Made by a program: the position numbers and the translations under genes. From Candidatus Gastranaerophilales bacterium (GTDB lineage: Bacteria > Cyanobacteriota > Vampirovibrionia > Gastranaerophilales > JAQUYY01), in assembly GCA_028691575.1 (NCBI GenBank), contig JAQUYY010000010.1:1-17073 (forward strand): 17,073 nucleotides of DNA. Reading direction: 5' to 3'. The notes below the pieces were generated by a model. It was given only the letters and a program-made list of their open reading frames with translations, did not search any database and was not told the origin of the DNA. This document shows positions 5,884-13,051 of the stretch, in pieces; the first letter of the stretch is position 1, and the number at the start of each line of letters is the position of its first letter.

Positions 5884-7713
5884 ATGAAAAGATACCAAAC
5901 AACAGGCGTTTATATTTTACTGCTTTTAATGGCTTCAGCGTTTTTAGCATCATTATTTTTAACTAAAACGGATACTATTCAGACACTTTCTTATTCGCAA
6001 TTTATAAATAAAGTAAAGGGTGGAGAGATACAATCTGTTGTGCTTGCAGGAAATACAGTTTATGCAAAGCCAAATGTTGAACCGTCTCATAACGCAATGA
6101 CAACAACAAGTTATGAAGTTTTAATGCCGATGGGGGATACAAACTTAATACAAAAACTTGAAGATAATAATGTTGATATCAGCGTAAAACAGCCAAGCAA
6201 TTCAGGGCAATGGGTAGGACTTATAGGTTCATTGCTTTTGCCCATTTTATTGCTTTTGGGATTGTTTTTAATGTTTAGAAGTGCTCAAGCTGGAGGCTCT
6301 CAAGCTATGTCATTTGGGAAAAGTAAAGCAAAAATGATGCTTGACAGTAAAGTTAAAACTACTTTTAAAGATGTGGCAGGTATTGATGAAGAAAAACAAG
6401 AATTAGAAGAAATTGTTGACTTTTTAAAAAACGGTGAAAAATATTTGTCACTTGGTGCCAAAATACCAACAGGTGTTCTTTTAGTCGGCGCTCCCGGTAC
6501 AGGTAAAACTTTAATGGCAAAAGCATTAGCAGGAGAAGCCGCTGTTCCTTTTTTCAGTATAAGCGGTTCTGATTTTGTTGAAATGTTTGTAGGCGTAGGC
6601 GCATCTCGTGTTAGAGATTTGTTTGAACAAGCCAAAAAGCATGCTCCTTGTATTGTTTTTATTGATGAAATAGATGCAGTAGGAAGACAAAGAGGAGCTG
6701 GTCTTGGCGGAGGTCATGATGAAAGAGAACAAACTTTAAACCAATTATTAGTAGAAATGGATGGTTTTGATCCTTCCACTAACGTTATTATCGTTGCGGC
6801 AACTAATAGACCTGATATTTTAGACAATGCTTTATTAAGACCGGGTAGATTTGACAGGCAAGTAGTTATTAATAAGCCTGACGTTGCCGGACGTGAGCAG
6901 ATTTTAGAAGTTCATGTTAAAGGAAAACCGCTGGCAGAAGAAGTTAATATAAAAATAATTGCAAAACGTACACCGGGATTTACCGGTGCTGATTTAGCAA
7001 ACTTAATTAATGAAGCTGCTCTTTTAGCTGCAAGAAAAAACAAAAAAGAAATTGAAATGGAAGATATTGAAGAAGCGATTGATAAAATAATTGCAGGACC
7101 TGAAAAGAAAAATAGATTGATTTCAGATAAAGAAAAAGAAATTATTGCATATCATGAAGTCGGACATGCCCTATTGGCAAAACTTTTAGAACATGCTGAC
7201 CCACTTCATAAAGTTACGATTATATCAAGAGGAATGGCATTAGGCGTAACAATGACTCTGCCTGAAAATGACCAGGTTTTATATAGCAAAGCCCAGCTTT
7301 TAGATAGAATGGCAATGACTCTTGGCGGAAGAATTTCAGAGGAAATTGTGTTCAACGAGATTACAACAGGTGCTCAAAACGATTTGGATAAAGTTTCGGA
7401 TTTAGCTAGAAAAATGGTTACAGCTTATGGTATGAGCAAAAAATTAGGACCAATGACTTTTGGAAAAACAAATGAACATGTATTTTTAGGCAGAGATTTT
7501 GGGCATGAAAGAAACTTCTCTGAAGAAGTTGCATCTTTAATTGATAGAGAAATAAAAAGCATTGTTGAGGAAAGATATGATTTTGCAAAAAAACTTCTTA
7601 TTGAAAACAGAGATCTGATTGATGAAATAGTTAAAGTACTTTTAGAAAAAGAAACTTTGGACGAAAAAGAAGTCGATGAAATAATCGAAAGAGTAAAGGT
7701 GCAAAGAAATTAG
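5884..7713 (+). CDS. ftsH: ATP-dependent zinc metalloprotease FtsH
   Basis: FtsH is a membrane-anchored hexameric AAA+ protease that extracts and degrades unassembled membrane proteins and some regulators. The 609 residues show TM1 (about 9-27), a small extracytoplasmic domain (28-109), TM2 (110-131), then the AAA module: Walker A GAPGTGKT (202-209), pore loop MFVGVGA (234-240), Walker B IVFIDE (257-262) and the second region of homology with arginine fingers (ATNRPDILDNALLRPGRFDR). The zinc protease motif HEVGH (424-428) and the third ligand Asp500 (AQNDLD) are intact. Length and all motifs are normal. AGAGG lies about eight bases before the ATG. It heads the ftsH-BI-1-gltA run and is transcribed divergently from murA. 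Confidence 0.97.
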   Translation: MKRYQTTGVYILLLLMASAFLASLFLTKTDTIQTLSYSQFINKVKGGEIQSVVLAGNTVYAKPNVEPSHNAMTTTSYEVLMPMGDTNLIQKLEDNNVDISVKQPSNSGQWVGLIGSLLLPILLLLGLFLMFRSAQAGGSQAMSFGKSKAKMMLDSKVKTTFKDVAGIDEEKQELEEIVDFLKNGEKYLSLGAKIPTGVLLVGAPGTGKTLMAKALAGEAAVPFFSISGSDFVEMFVGVGASRVRDLFEQAKKHAPCIVFIDEIDAVGRQRGAGLGGGHDEREQTLNQLLVEMDGFDPSTNVIIVAATNRPDILDNALLRPGRFDRQVVINKPDVAGREQILEVHVKGKPLAEEVNIKIIAKRTPGFTGADLANLINEAALLAARKNKKEIEMEDIEEAIDKIIAGPEKKNRLISDKEKEIIAYHEVGHALLAKLLEHADPLHKVTIISRGMALGVTMTLPENDQVLYSKAQLLDRMAMTLGGRISEEIVFNEITTGAQNDLDKVSDLARKMVTAYGMSKKLGPMTFGKTNEHVFLGRDFGHERNFSEEVASLIDREIKSIVEERYDFAKKLLIENRDLIDEIVKVLLEKETLDEKEVDEIIERVKVQRN

Positions 7714-7736
7714 TAGAAAAAATAAGGAATTAAGAA

Positions 7737-8480
7737 ATGAGAGCTTCAAATCCGACGCTGAATGCAAGTGTTTTCAACAATGTAAAAGTGTTTGACAATA
7801 GTCCCGTAATGACATTGGAAGGAACTGTCAACAAGACAATGATGCTTTTATTAATTGTGTTTTTAGGTGCATTTTTTGCCTGGAATCAATTTGCCGCAAC
7901 TCAATCAATGAGTTCTGTTTCAGGATTGATTGCACTTGGCGGAATTGGCGGTTTTATAACTGCTATGATAACCATATTTAAAAAAGATTGGTCTCCAATA
8001 ACAGCTCCTATATATGCAGGGCTTGAAGGATTGTTATTAGGAGGTATTTCTGCGTACTTTGAAACACTTTATCCCGGCATTGTTTTTCAGGCAGTTTTGT
8101 TGACTTTTGGTACAATGTTCGGACTTTTAATGGCATATCAATCAGGCAAAATTAGAGCTACAGAAAATTTTAAGCTAGGTGTGTTCGCTGCAACGGCAGG
8201 AATTGGAATATTGTATCTTGTTTCCTTTGTAATGGGATTTTTTGGTACAACTATTCCGTATATTCATGAATCAGGCATGATAGGTATAGGGTTTAGCGGT
8301 TTTGTAGTTGTTATTGCTGCATTAAACCTGGTTTTAGACTTCGATTTTATCGAAAATGCCGCTAATTCAAAAGTTCCAAAGTACATGGAATGGTATGCAT
8401 CATTTGGTTTACTTGTAACTTTGGTTTGGTTATACTTGGAGATATTGAAGTTATTAGCAAAATTACGTTCTAGAAAATAG
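7737..8480 (+). CDS. Bax inhibitor-1 / YccA superfamily integral membrane protein
   Basis: The 247-residue protein has about seven hydrophobic segments after a 25-residue polar N-terminus. The C-terminal part has LNLVLDFDFIE followed by KYMEWYASFGLLVTLVWLYLEIL, the signature of the Bax1-I group in bacteria (large-family members annotated Bax inhibitor-1/YccA). The buried acidic residues in these helices are the ones tied to pH-dependent calcium leak in the structurally studied member YetJ. That function is known for relatives and only inferred here. The gene starts 23 bp after ftsH, with aagga upstream, so co-transcription is likely. E. coli YccA is both a substrate and a modulator of FtsH, which makes the pairing meaningful. 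Family call is strong; exact role is not. Confidence 0.87.
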   Translation: MRASNPTLNASVFNNVKVFDNSPVMTLEGTVNKTMMLLLIVFLGAFFAWNQFAATQSMSSVSGLIALGGIGGFITAMITIFKKDWSPITAPIYAGLEGLLLGGISAYFETLYPGIVFQAVLLTFGTMFGLLMAYQSGKIRATENFKLGVFAATAGIGILYLVSFVMGFFGTTIPYIHESGMIGIGFSGFVVVIAALNLVLDFDFIENAANSKVPKYMEWYASFGLLVTLVWLYLEILKLLAKLRSRK

Positions 8481-8499
8481 GAAATTAGGGTAGAGGAAT

Positions 8500-9885
8500 A
8501 TGGCAAAAGAAAAAATTGAAAGACAACATCCGGAAAATTTAGATCCAAATTATAGAAATAAAAATTTTGAAGAGGTTGAAAAGAATTTTACAAAAGAACA
8601 GGCATTAATAGAGGCCGGTCGTTGCTTGAACTGTAAAAATGCAAAATGTGTGCAAGGCTGTCCCGTTAATGTAAATATTCCAAAATTCATTGCGGAATTG
8701 AGTGCAGGAAATCTTGATGATGCAGGTAAAACAATTAGAGAAAGCAATTTGCTTCCATCTGTTTGCGGAAGAGTTTGTCCTCAGGAAAAACAATGCGAGG
8801 GTAATTGTATTTTAGGAATTAAAGGCAAACCTGTTGCAATCGGAGCATTAGAAAGATTTGTCGGTGATAATACAAAAGCCGTAACTTCTGAAATCAAATC
8901 TTCAGGTAAAAAAGTGGCGGTTGTCGGCTCAGGTTGTGCAGGAATTAGTGCAGCAGCCGATTTAGCAAAAGCAGGGCATAAAGTAATCGTTTTTGAAGCA
9001 TTGCACAAGCTTGGTGGAGTTTTAAGATATGGTATTCCTTCATTCAGGCTTCCAAGAACTGCATTAGACAGGGAAATCGACTCGCTAAAAGCAATGGGCG
9101 TTGAATTCTACGCTAACGTTGTTGTCGGAAAATCAATCACAATAAATGATTTAAAAGACGATGGATATGATGCCATTTTTTTATGTAGTGGAGCCGGATT
9201 GCCTAAAATGCTTCACATACAAGGGGAAAATTTAAATGGCGTTTATTCTGCAAACGAATTTTTAACAAGAGTAAACTTGATGAATGCTCATGATGCTCAA
9301 ACTCCTACTCCTATTAGGATAGGTAAAAAAGTTGCAGTTGTTGGCGGTGGAAATACTGCAATGGACGCTGCAAGAACAGCAAAAAGAATCGGTTTTGATG
9401 AGGTTTCAATCGTTTATAGACGTTCAGAAGAAGAATTGCCTGCAAGATTAGCAGAAATTGTTCATGCTAAAGAAGAAGGCATTGAATTTAAATTGCTTCA
9501 TGGACCGTTGAAAATTCTTGGAAAAGAGGGCTATGTTTCAGGATTAAAACTTCAAGTTATGGAACTTGGTGAGTCGGATGCTAGTGGAAGAAGAAGCCCC
9601 GTTCCTGTTGAAGGACAAATATTTGATATGGATGTGGATACTGTAATTGTTGCTCTCGGAACAAACCCAAATCCGCTGATCCAACGCTCTGCTGTTGAAG
9701 AGGAATTGAATCTTGATGTTGATAAACGGGGCTACATTATAGTTGATAAAGAAACAGGAAAAACATCAATTGACGGCGTTTTTGCAGGTGGCGACGTTGC
9801 TCCTGTCGGTGTTTCTAATGCAATTAATGCAATGGGCGCAGGAAAAAGAACAGCAAAAGCAATTAACGAATTTCTTGCAAAATAG
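8500..9885 (+). CDS. gltA: Glutamate synthase small-subunit-type NADPH oxidoreductase (GltA/GltD family)
   Basis: The 461-residue flavoprotein has the N-terminal [4Fe-4S] domain with Cys42, 45, 50, 54 and Cys89, 93, 99, 103. The FAD site GSGCAG (143-148) and a second nucleotide-binding site GGGNTA (282-287) with YRRSEEELPA follow, then the C-terminal FAD contact GVFAGGDV. Length and motif order match the stand-alone homotetrameric-type glutamate synthase and also NfnB, the large subunit of the ferredoxin-NADP transhydrogenase. No large glutamate synthase subunit or NfnA is visible next to it, so sequence alone does not choose between them. It supplies electrons from NADPH for glutamate formation if GltA. 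AGAGG precedes the ATG, and the gap to the BI-1 gene is 19 bp. Confidence 0.85.
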   Translation: MAKEKIERQHPENLDPNYRNKNFEEVEKNFTKEQALIEAGRCLNCKNAKCVQGCPVNVNIPKFIAELSAGNLDDAGKTIRESNLLPSVCGRVCPQEKQCEGNCILGIKGKPVAIGALERFVGDNTKAVTSEIKSSGKKVAVVGSGCAGISAAADLAKAGHKVIVFEALHKLGGVLRYGIPSFRLPRTALDREIDSLKAMGVEFYANVVVGKSITINDLKDDGYDAIFLCSGAGLPKMLHIQGENLNGVYSANEFLTRVNLMNAHDAQTPTPIRIGKKVAVVGGGNTAMDAARTAKRIGFDEVSIVYRRSEEELPARLAEIVHAKEEGIEFKLLHGPLKILGKEGYVSGLKLQVMELGESDASGRRSPVPVEGQIFDMDVDTVIVALGTNPNPLIQRSAVEEELNLDVDKRGYIIVDKETGKTSIDGVFAGGDVAPVGVSNAINAMGAGKRTAKAINEFLAK

Positions 9886-9915
9886 TCTTATTTGATGCAA
9901 TTTTATAGAATTTAA

Positions 9916-9946
9916 AAGGTGGGTTAGAAAACCCACCTTACTTATT
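9916..9946. repeat. Dispersed hairpin repeat, copy 2, after gltA
   Basis: Perfect 10-bp arms aaggtgggtt (9916-9925) and aacccacctt (9930-9939) with loop agaa, followed by acttatt. The 3' 17 bp (9930-9946) equal 2551-2567. It may also act as the gltA 3' hairpin, although the following T-run is weak. Confidence 0.75.
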
Positions 9947-10030
9947 GTCATTGAGAGGAGGTTACGACGAAGCAATCCAAGCAATTTTTATTTATATATT
10001 TTAGATTGCTTCGCTACGCTCGCAATGACG
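9946..10030. repeat. Long imperfect palindromic repeat of the TCATTGCGAGG...CTCGCAATGAC type
   Basis: The left arm (9946-9978, gtcattgagag to gaagcaatc) and right arm (10004-10030, gattgcttcgctacgctc to gcaatgac) are imperfect complements around an A/T-rich centre. Palindromes of this consensus are scattered through many unrelated bacterial genomes. The whole gap between gltA and the pilin gene is made of this element and copy 2 of the hairpin repeat. Confidence 0.75.
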
Positions 10031-10038
10031 TATTAACT

Positions 10039-10758
10039 TTACTCATAAAGATACTTTGCAGAACAACCATAACCATAATTAGTAGATGCTGTTGAGTTTT
10101 CTATGCAACTTGTTGAAGGCTCATAATATCCTCTTGCTCCTTCTGGTATTAATACATTTGACGTTATACTTGCAACAAATATATCTTTTCCTATAATATT
10201 TGGTTTTTTAAATCCGTTTATATCAATATACATCAATCCACATTTTGTATAATCTCCTGCCGTAGAACTGCAATCTGATTTATAAATATAAAAATATATC
10301 AGATTACCGTTGTTTAATATTAAACCAGGACCAGAATAACTACTTCTTCCTGCACCATTTAAATGATACCAGCTGTTTGTTCCACTATGCCAACAACCTT
10401 CGGCGCTTGCACCACTTCCCGTACCGCCAGTAGATGAAATTCCCGAACAATCTTTTATAATATTAAGTTTTGATGCAAATGCATTTTTTAAATCTTCACT
10501 TCCTGCGGCATCTCCCGGGAAAGCACCTGCTAAACTTCCGCCGTTATCTGCTATAATCATCATTGTTGCTTGAGTCAAATCAGAATATGACTTTTTCCAT
10601 GCTGCTTTTAATTCGGCATCGCTTGTTGTTCCAAATAGTGTCGGAATGGCTATGGAGGCAATTATTCCTATTATTGCAATTACTATTAATGTCTCTGCTA
10701 GAGTGAAACCCAGCTTGCGAATAAATTTATTTTTCGACTGCTGCATTCTTTTTAACAT
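10039..10758 (-). CDS. Type IV pilin-like / pseudopilin protein
   Basis: The 239-residue protein has a class III prepilin leader: a positively charged N-terminus (MLKRMQQSKNKFIRKLG), cleavage after Gly17, then FTLAETLIVIAIIGIIASIAIP. Glu22 is the conserved Glu at +5 of the mature protein. The hydrophobic helix (about 18-40) is followed by a Ser/Gly/Thr-rich globular domain with eight or so cysteines likely to form disulfides. Prepilin peptidase would trim it, and it would join a type IV pilus or type II secretion pseudopilus. No pilus assembly genes are present, so it is an orphan subunit. An AGG lies six bases before the ATG. Palindromic repeats flank it on both sides (9946-10030 and 10781-10845). 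Confidence 0.88.
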   Translation of the reverse strand: MLKRMQQSKNKFIRKLGFTLAETLIVIAIIGIIASIAIPTLFGTTSDAELKAAWKKSYSDLTQATMMIIADNGGSLAGAFPGDAAGSEDLKNAFASKLNIIKDCSGISSTGGTGSGASAEGCWHSGTNSWYHLNGAGRSSYSGPGLILNNGNLIYFYIYKSDCSSTAGDYTKCGLMYIDINGFKKPNIIGKDIFVASITSNVLIPEGARGYYEPSTSCIENSTASTNYGYGCSAKYLYE

Positions 10759-10780
10759 ATACTGCCTGCTTTCTTAGAAT

Positions 10781-10845
10781 TGTCATGCTGAATTTATTTT
10801 AGCATCTTACCATTTATTAGATCCTGAATCAAGTTCAGGATGACA
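10781..10845. repeat. Complete composite palindromic repeat (tgtcatgctgaa ... ttcaggatgaca)
   Basis: Two half-units sit head to head: tgctgaa..tttagca (10786-10804) and atcctgaa/ttcaggat (8-bp perfect arms, 10821-10841), and the outer ends tgtca/tgaca are themselves inverted. Half-copies of the same family occur at 11783, 11865, 12564 and 12937, making this the reference copy in the window. It lies between the pilin gene and the MalG-type permease. Confidence 0.8.
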
Positions 10846-10913
10846 CCGCATTTATATGTTAATTAGAAGAAAGTTTTATTAAAATATTTTAATAATATAA
10901 TAATGTAAATAAA

Positions 10914-11771
10914 TTATTCCTTGACGCTTCCTGAAATAATGCCTTTGATGAAATATTTTTGTCCCACCAAAAAAACTAATATAACAGGGATTACAGAAAT
11001 AACCGCACAAGCCATAAGTTGTCCCCATTCGGTTGTTTCCCTAAAACTTCCCTTGAAAATTGCCAATCCGACAGGCAAAGTCCTCATTGCTTCTGAATTT
11101 GTGACAATCAACGGCCACATAAAACTGTTCCACATTGTAATAAACGTAAAAATTGCCAGTGTCGCCAGTGCAGGCAATGCAAGGGGAAGTGCAATTTTCC
11201 AAAATGTTTGGAATATGTTGCAACCATCTATTTTGGCTGCGTTTTCAAGTTCTATTGGTAATGTTTTGAACCATTGACGCAATAAAAACACTCCAAAACC
11301 TCCGAACATTCCCGGTATTATTAATGCTTGATAAGTATCAATCCAATGAAATTCTCTCATAATAAAGAAAAGAGGAATTATATTTACCTGAGGAGGTATC
11401 ATCATTGTTGCCAAAAACAAGAAAAACAAAAGCTCTCGATGCTTGAATTTTACCCTCGCAAATGCATACCCTGCCATTGCCGACAAGATAACCTGCCCAA
11501 TTGTCGCTATTATTGCAACAAAAGCACTATTAAGAAAATATTTTATCAATGGAATTGTTTTTGAAGCATTTATGTAATTATCAACAATAAAAGGTTTCGG
11601 CATTATCTGCGGAGGATAGGCGAAAATCTGTTTCTGCTCCATAAAAGAAATAGCAAGCATCCATAAAAACGGCACCAGCATTGATATTGCACCGATGCTT
11701 AGTATGATATATCCAATAAATTTTAGAATTTTTTTATTCATATTATTTTTATTTTCCTCATTGTTTAACAT
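10914..11771 (-). CDS. ABC sugar transporter permease, MalG/UgpE type
   Basis: The 285-residue protein has six predicted membrane helices and the EAA loop ELENAAKIDGCNIFQTFWKIALPLALPAL, which docks on the transport ATPase. FLWMLAISFMEQ near the N-terminus and AGYAFARVKF are typical of the CUT1 carbohydrate-uptake class (MalG, UgpE). Substrate is unknown. The longest frame starts at 11771; an alternative ATG at 11741 begins MNKKILKFIGY, closer to family N-termini, with GAGG 14 bases upstream, so the start is uncertain. It should follow the MalF-type permease (13052-14008) but is separated from it by about 1.3 kb of repeat-bounded DNA. No ATPase or binding protein gene is present; the shared-ATPase arrangement used by many CUT1 systems could explain the first absence. 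Confidence 0.9.
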   Translation of the reverse strand: MLNNEENKNNMNKKILKFIGYIILSIGAISMLVPFLWMLAISFMEQKQIFAYPPQIMPKPFIVDNYINASKTIPLIKYFLNSAFVAIIATIGQVILSAMAGYAFARVKFKHRELLFFLFLATMMIPPQVNIIPLFFIMREFHWIDTYQALIIPGMFGGFGVFLLRQWFKTLPIELENAAKIDGCNIFQTFWKIALPLALPALATLAIFTFITMWNSFMWPLIVTNSEAMRTLPVGLAIFKGSFRETTEWGQLMACAVISVIPVILVFLVGQKYFIKGIISGSVKE

Positions 11772-11782
11772 CGTTTTCTTTT

Positions 11783-11845
11783 AAGATGCTGAAATAAGTT
11801 CAGCATGATAGTGTTAAATTATTGATTTATCGTTATCCTTTTTTT
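11783..11845. repeat. Left copy of 63-bp direct repeat bracketing the nuclease cassette
   Basis: Begins aagatgctgaaataagttca and ends in a run of seven T. By hand alignment it is 53/63 identical, without gaps, to 12937-12999. Its first 27 bp are a half-unit of the palindrome family; the remainder (ttattga-t-ttatcgtt-a-tcc plus T-run) is shared only by these two copies. Confidence 0.75.
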
Positions 11846-11864
11846 GAGATAAGTTTAGTTCATT

Positions 11865-11894
11865 TGTCATCCTGTACTTGTTTCAGGAGCTTTT
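11865..11894. repeat. Palindrome half-unit supplying the stop codon of the adjacent gene
   Basis: The stretch tgtcatcctgtacttgtttc followed by aggagctttt is a half-unit of the 10781 family. Read on the minus strand, its tga is the stop codon of the gene at 11883-12641 (AGC TCC TGA), so the gene's 3' end lies within the repeat. Confidence 0.7.
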
Positions 11895-12641
11895 TGAATC
11901 AGTTAATTGTGTAATTAATTCAATATAAAATTTTTTTAAATTTTCAAAAACATCTATAAATAATTCTGTTTCGGCTTTGCTACTAACAAAACAATCTCGC
12001 TTCGCTTCTATTATATGATTAAAGAGCATAAAAGATTCAAGCAAATTTTTTGTTGATAATGCCAATTTCTCATCATCAATAATATTAGCAAGTAAAAATT
12101 CTACGTTATTTTTTAATTCATGATAATTTTCTTTGTTTTGTTTCCAAAAATTATTCCAAAATGAATAATTCATATCAAGTTTATTTTTGTTATGTATTAA
12201 ATAATCTATAATTTTAGATATTATTTCATTTTTTATATAGTTACCATATTTAAAGTTCGACTCAAAATTTTCATTTTCCTTTTCATTAAATTCCCGAATT
12301 TGAAAGTGTAATTGATATGTAAAATTGTATAGCAAATTCTGTATTGAAAAGTATATTTCTCTGCATTTAAATTTTTTTAACGGCATTTTTTGTATTTTTA
12401 TGTAATCTTCTATAACGAAATAAGCAATATAAACACTAAGTATTGCACCAAAAATAGCAACTAAAAAATTTATGTAAAAACTATTTAACTTAAATAAGTA
12501 TAGTCCAATTAATAAAACAACACTTATAAGAGTTAAAAAGGGTAATAAGAATTTGGGTTTTTTAAGATGCTGAAACAAGTTCAGCATGACATTTGTTTTT
12601 TTCTTTTTATATTTTGTTATCATTTTACAAAATATCCTCAT
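11883..12641 (-). CDS. Unknown two-TM membrane protein with repeat-derived ends
   Basis: The 252-residue frame has two membrane segments (about 31-50 and 55-78) and a long, charged, probably helical cytoplasmic domain rich in Asn, Lys, Glu and Phe. I do not recognise a family. Residues 18-28 (VMLNLFQHLKK) are a translated copy of the palindromic repeat at 12564-12591, and the last codons and stop come from the copy at 11865-11894, so both ends are chimeric. A start at 12623, one base after the GIY-YIG stop, is an alternative to 12641. GAGG lies upstream of it at 12640-12637. The original N-terminus may have been near the first TM segment. It is very A/T-rich and flanked by 63-bp direct repeats, indicating an insert within the permease operon. 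Expression is uncertain. Confidence 0.55.
   Translation of the reverse strand: MRIFCKMITKYKKKKTNVMLNLFQHLKKPKFLLPFLTLISVVLLIGLYLFKLNSFYINFLVAIFGAILSVYIAYFVIEDYIKIQKMPLKKFKCREIYFSIQNLLYNFTYQLHFQIREFNEKENENFESNFKYGNYIKNEIISKIIDYLIHNKNKLDMNYSFWNNFWKQNKENYHELKNNVEFLLANIIDDEKLALSTKNLLESFMLFNHIIEAKRDCFVSSKAETELFIDVFENLKKFYIELITQLTDSKSS
12564..12591. repeat. Palindrome half-unit inside a coding frame
   Basis: The sequence aagatgctgaaacaagttca followed by gcatgaca forms a hairpin (tgctgaa / ttcagca). On the minus strand it is translated in frame as VMLNLFQHLK within the two-TM protein. The same peptide type arises wherever this repeat is read in that frame. Confidence 0.8.
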
Positions 12642-12914
12642 ATAAATCTTTCATCATTGGATTAAATTCACTTATTAAGTTTATTTTCCACTCTCTATGC
12701 CAACGTTCTAACTGTTTTTCGCGCTTTATAGCATCTTCGATATCGCTGAATTGTTCGTAATATACTAAATCTGTTAAATTATACCGATTTGAAAAACTAT
12801 TTACAACCTTATTTTTATGTTCGTATATTCTTTTGGTTAAATTGTTTGTTACTCCTATGTAGAGCGTTTTTTTGATTTATTTGTGATTATGTAAATAAAG
12901 TAATTTTTATTCAT
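12625..12914 (-). pseudogene. GIY-YIG endonuclease domain protein, frameshifted
   Basis: Read on the minus strand from ATG 12914, codons give MNKNYFIYIITNKSKK, a GIY-YIG N-terminus (YIYI variant of GIY). Adding one A to the seven-A run at 12867-12873 restores the frame to TLYIGVTNNLTKRIYEH, containing the YIG motif and catalytic Arg, and then SNRYNLTDLVYYEQF and AIKREKQLERWHREWK up to a stop at 12625. The repaired protein would be 96 residues, normal for the stand-alone GIY-YIG (UPF0213/YhbQ-like) group. As given, translation stops at 12855. This is either a true frameshift, possible slippage control, or a sequencing error in a homopolymer. It lies within the direct-repeat-bounded insert, and its stop abuts the two-TM gene. 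Confidence 0.85.
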
Positions 12915-12936
12915 CTTTTGTCTACCCTTACTTTTT

Positions 12937-12999
12937 GAGATGTTGAAATAAGTTCAGCATGACAGTATGTGTTTATTGAGTTATCGTTGTCCTTTTTTT
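12937..12999. repeat. Right copy of 63-bp direct repeat bracketing the nuclease cassette
   Basis: Begins gagatgttgaaataagttca and ends in a T-run; 53/63 identical to 11783-11845 by hand alignment, start-to-start distance 1154 bp. It lies between the GIY-YIG start and the end of the MalF-type permease. Confidence 0.75.
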
Positions 13000-13051
13000 T
13001 AAGTTCCTTATGACAATTATAAATTAATTAAACTATTTTATTTTTTAATTT

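Noticed and set aside
8781..9008. Antisense open frames within gltA, ftsH, murA and other genes
   Set aside because: They lie opposite clearly conserved coding frames, have no RBS and look like no known family.
11990..12012. Fragment of the TCATTGCGAGG palindrome within the two-TM gene (caatctcgcttcgcttct)
   Set aside because: Resemblance is short and lacks the second arm; chance is likely.
10781..12999. CRISPR array from repeated units
   Set aside because: Spacing is irregular, units are palindromic halves in mixed orientation and no cas genes are present.
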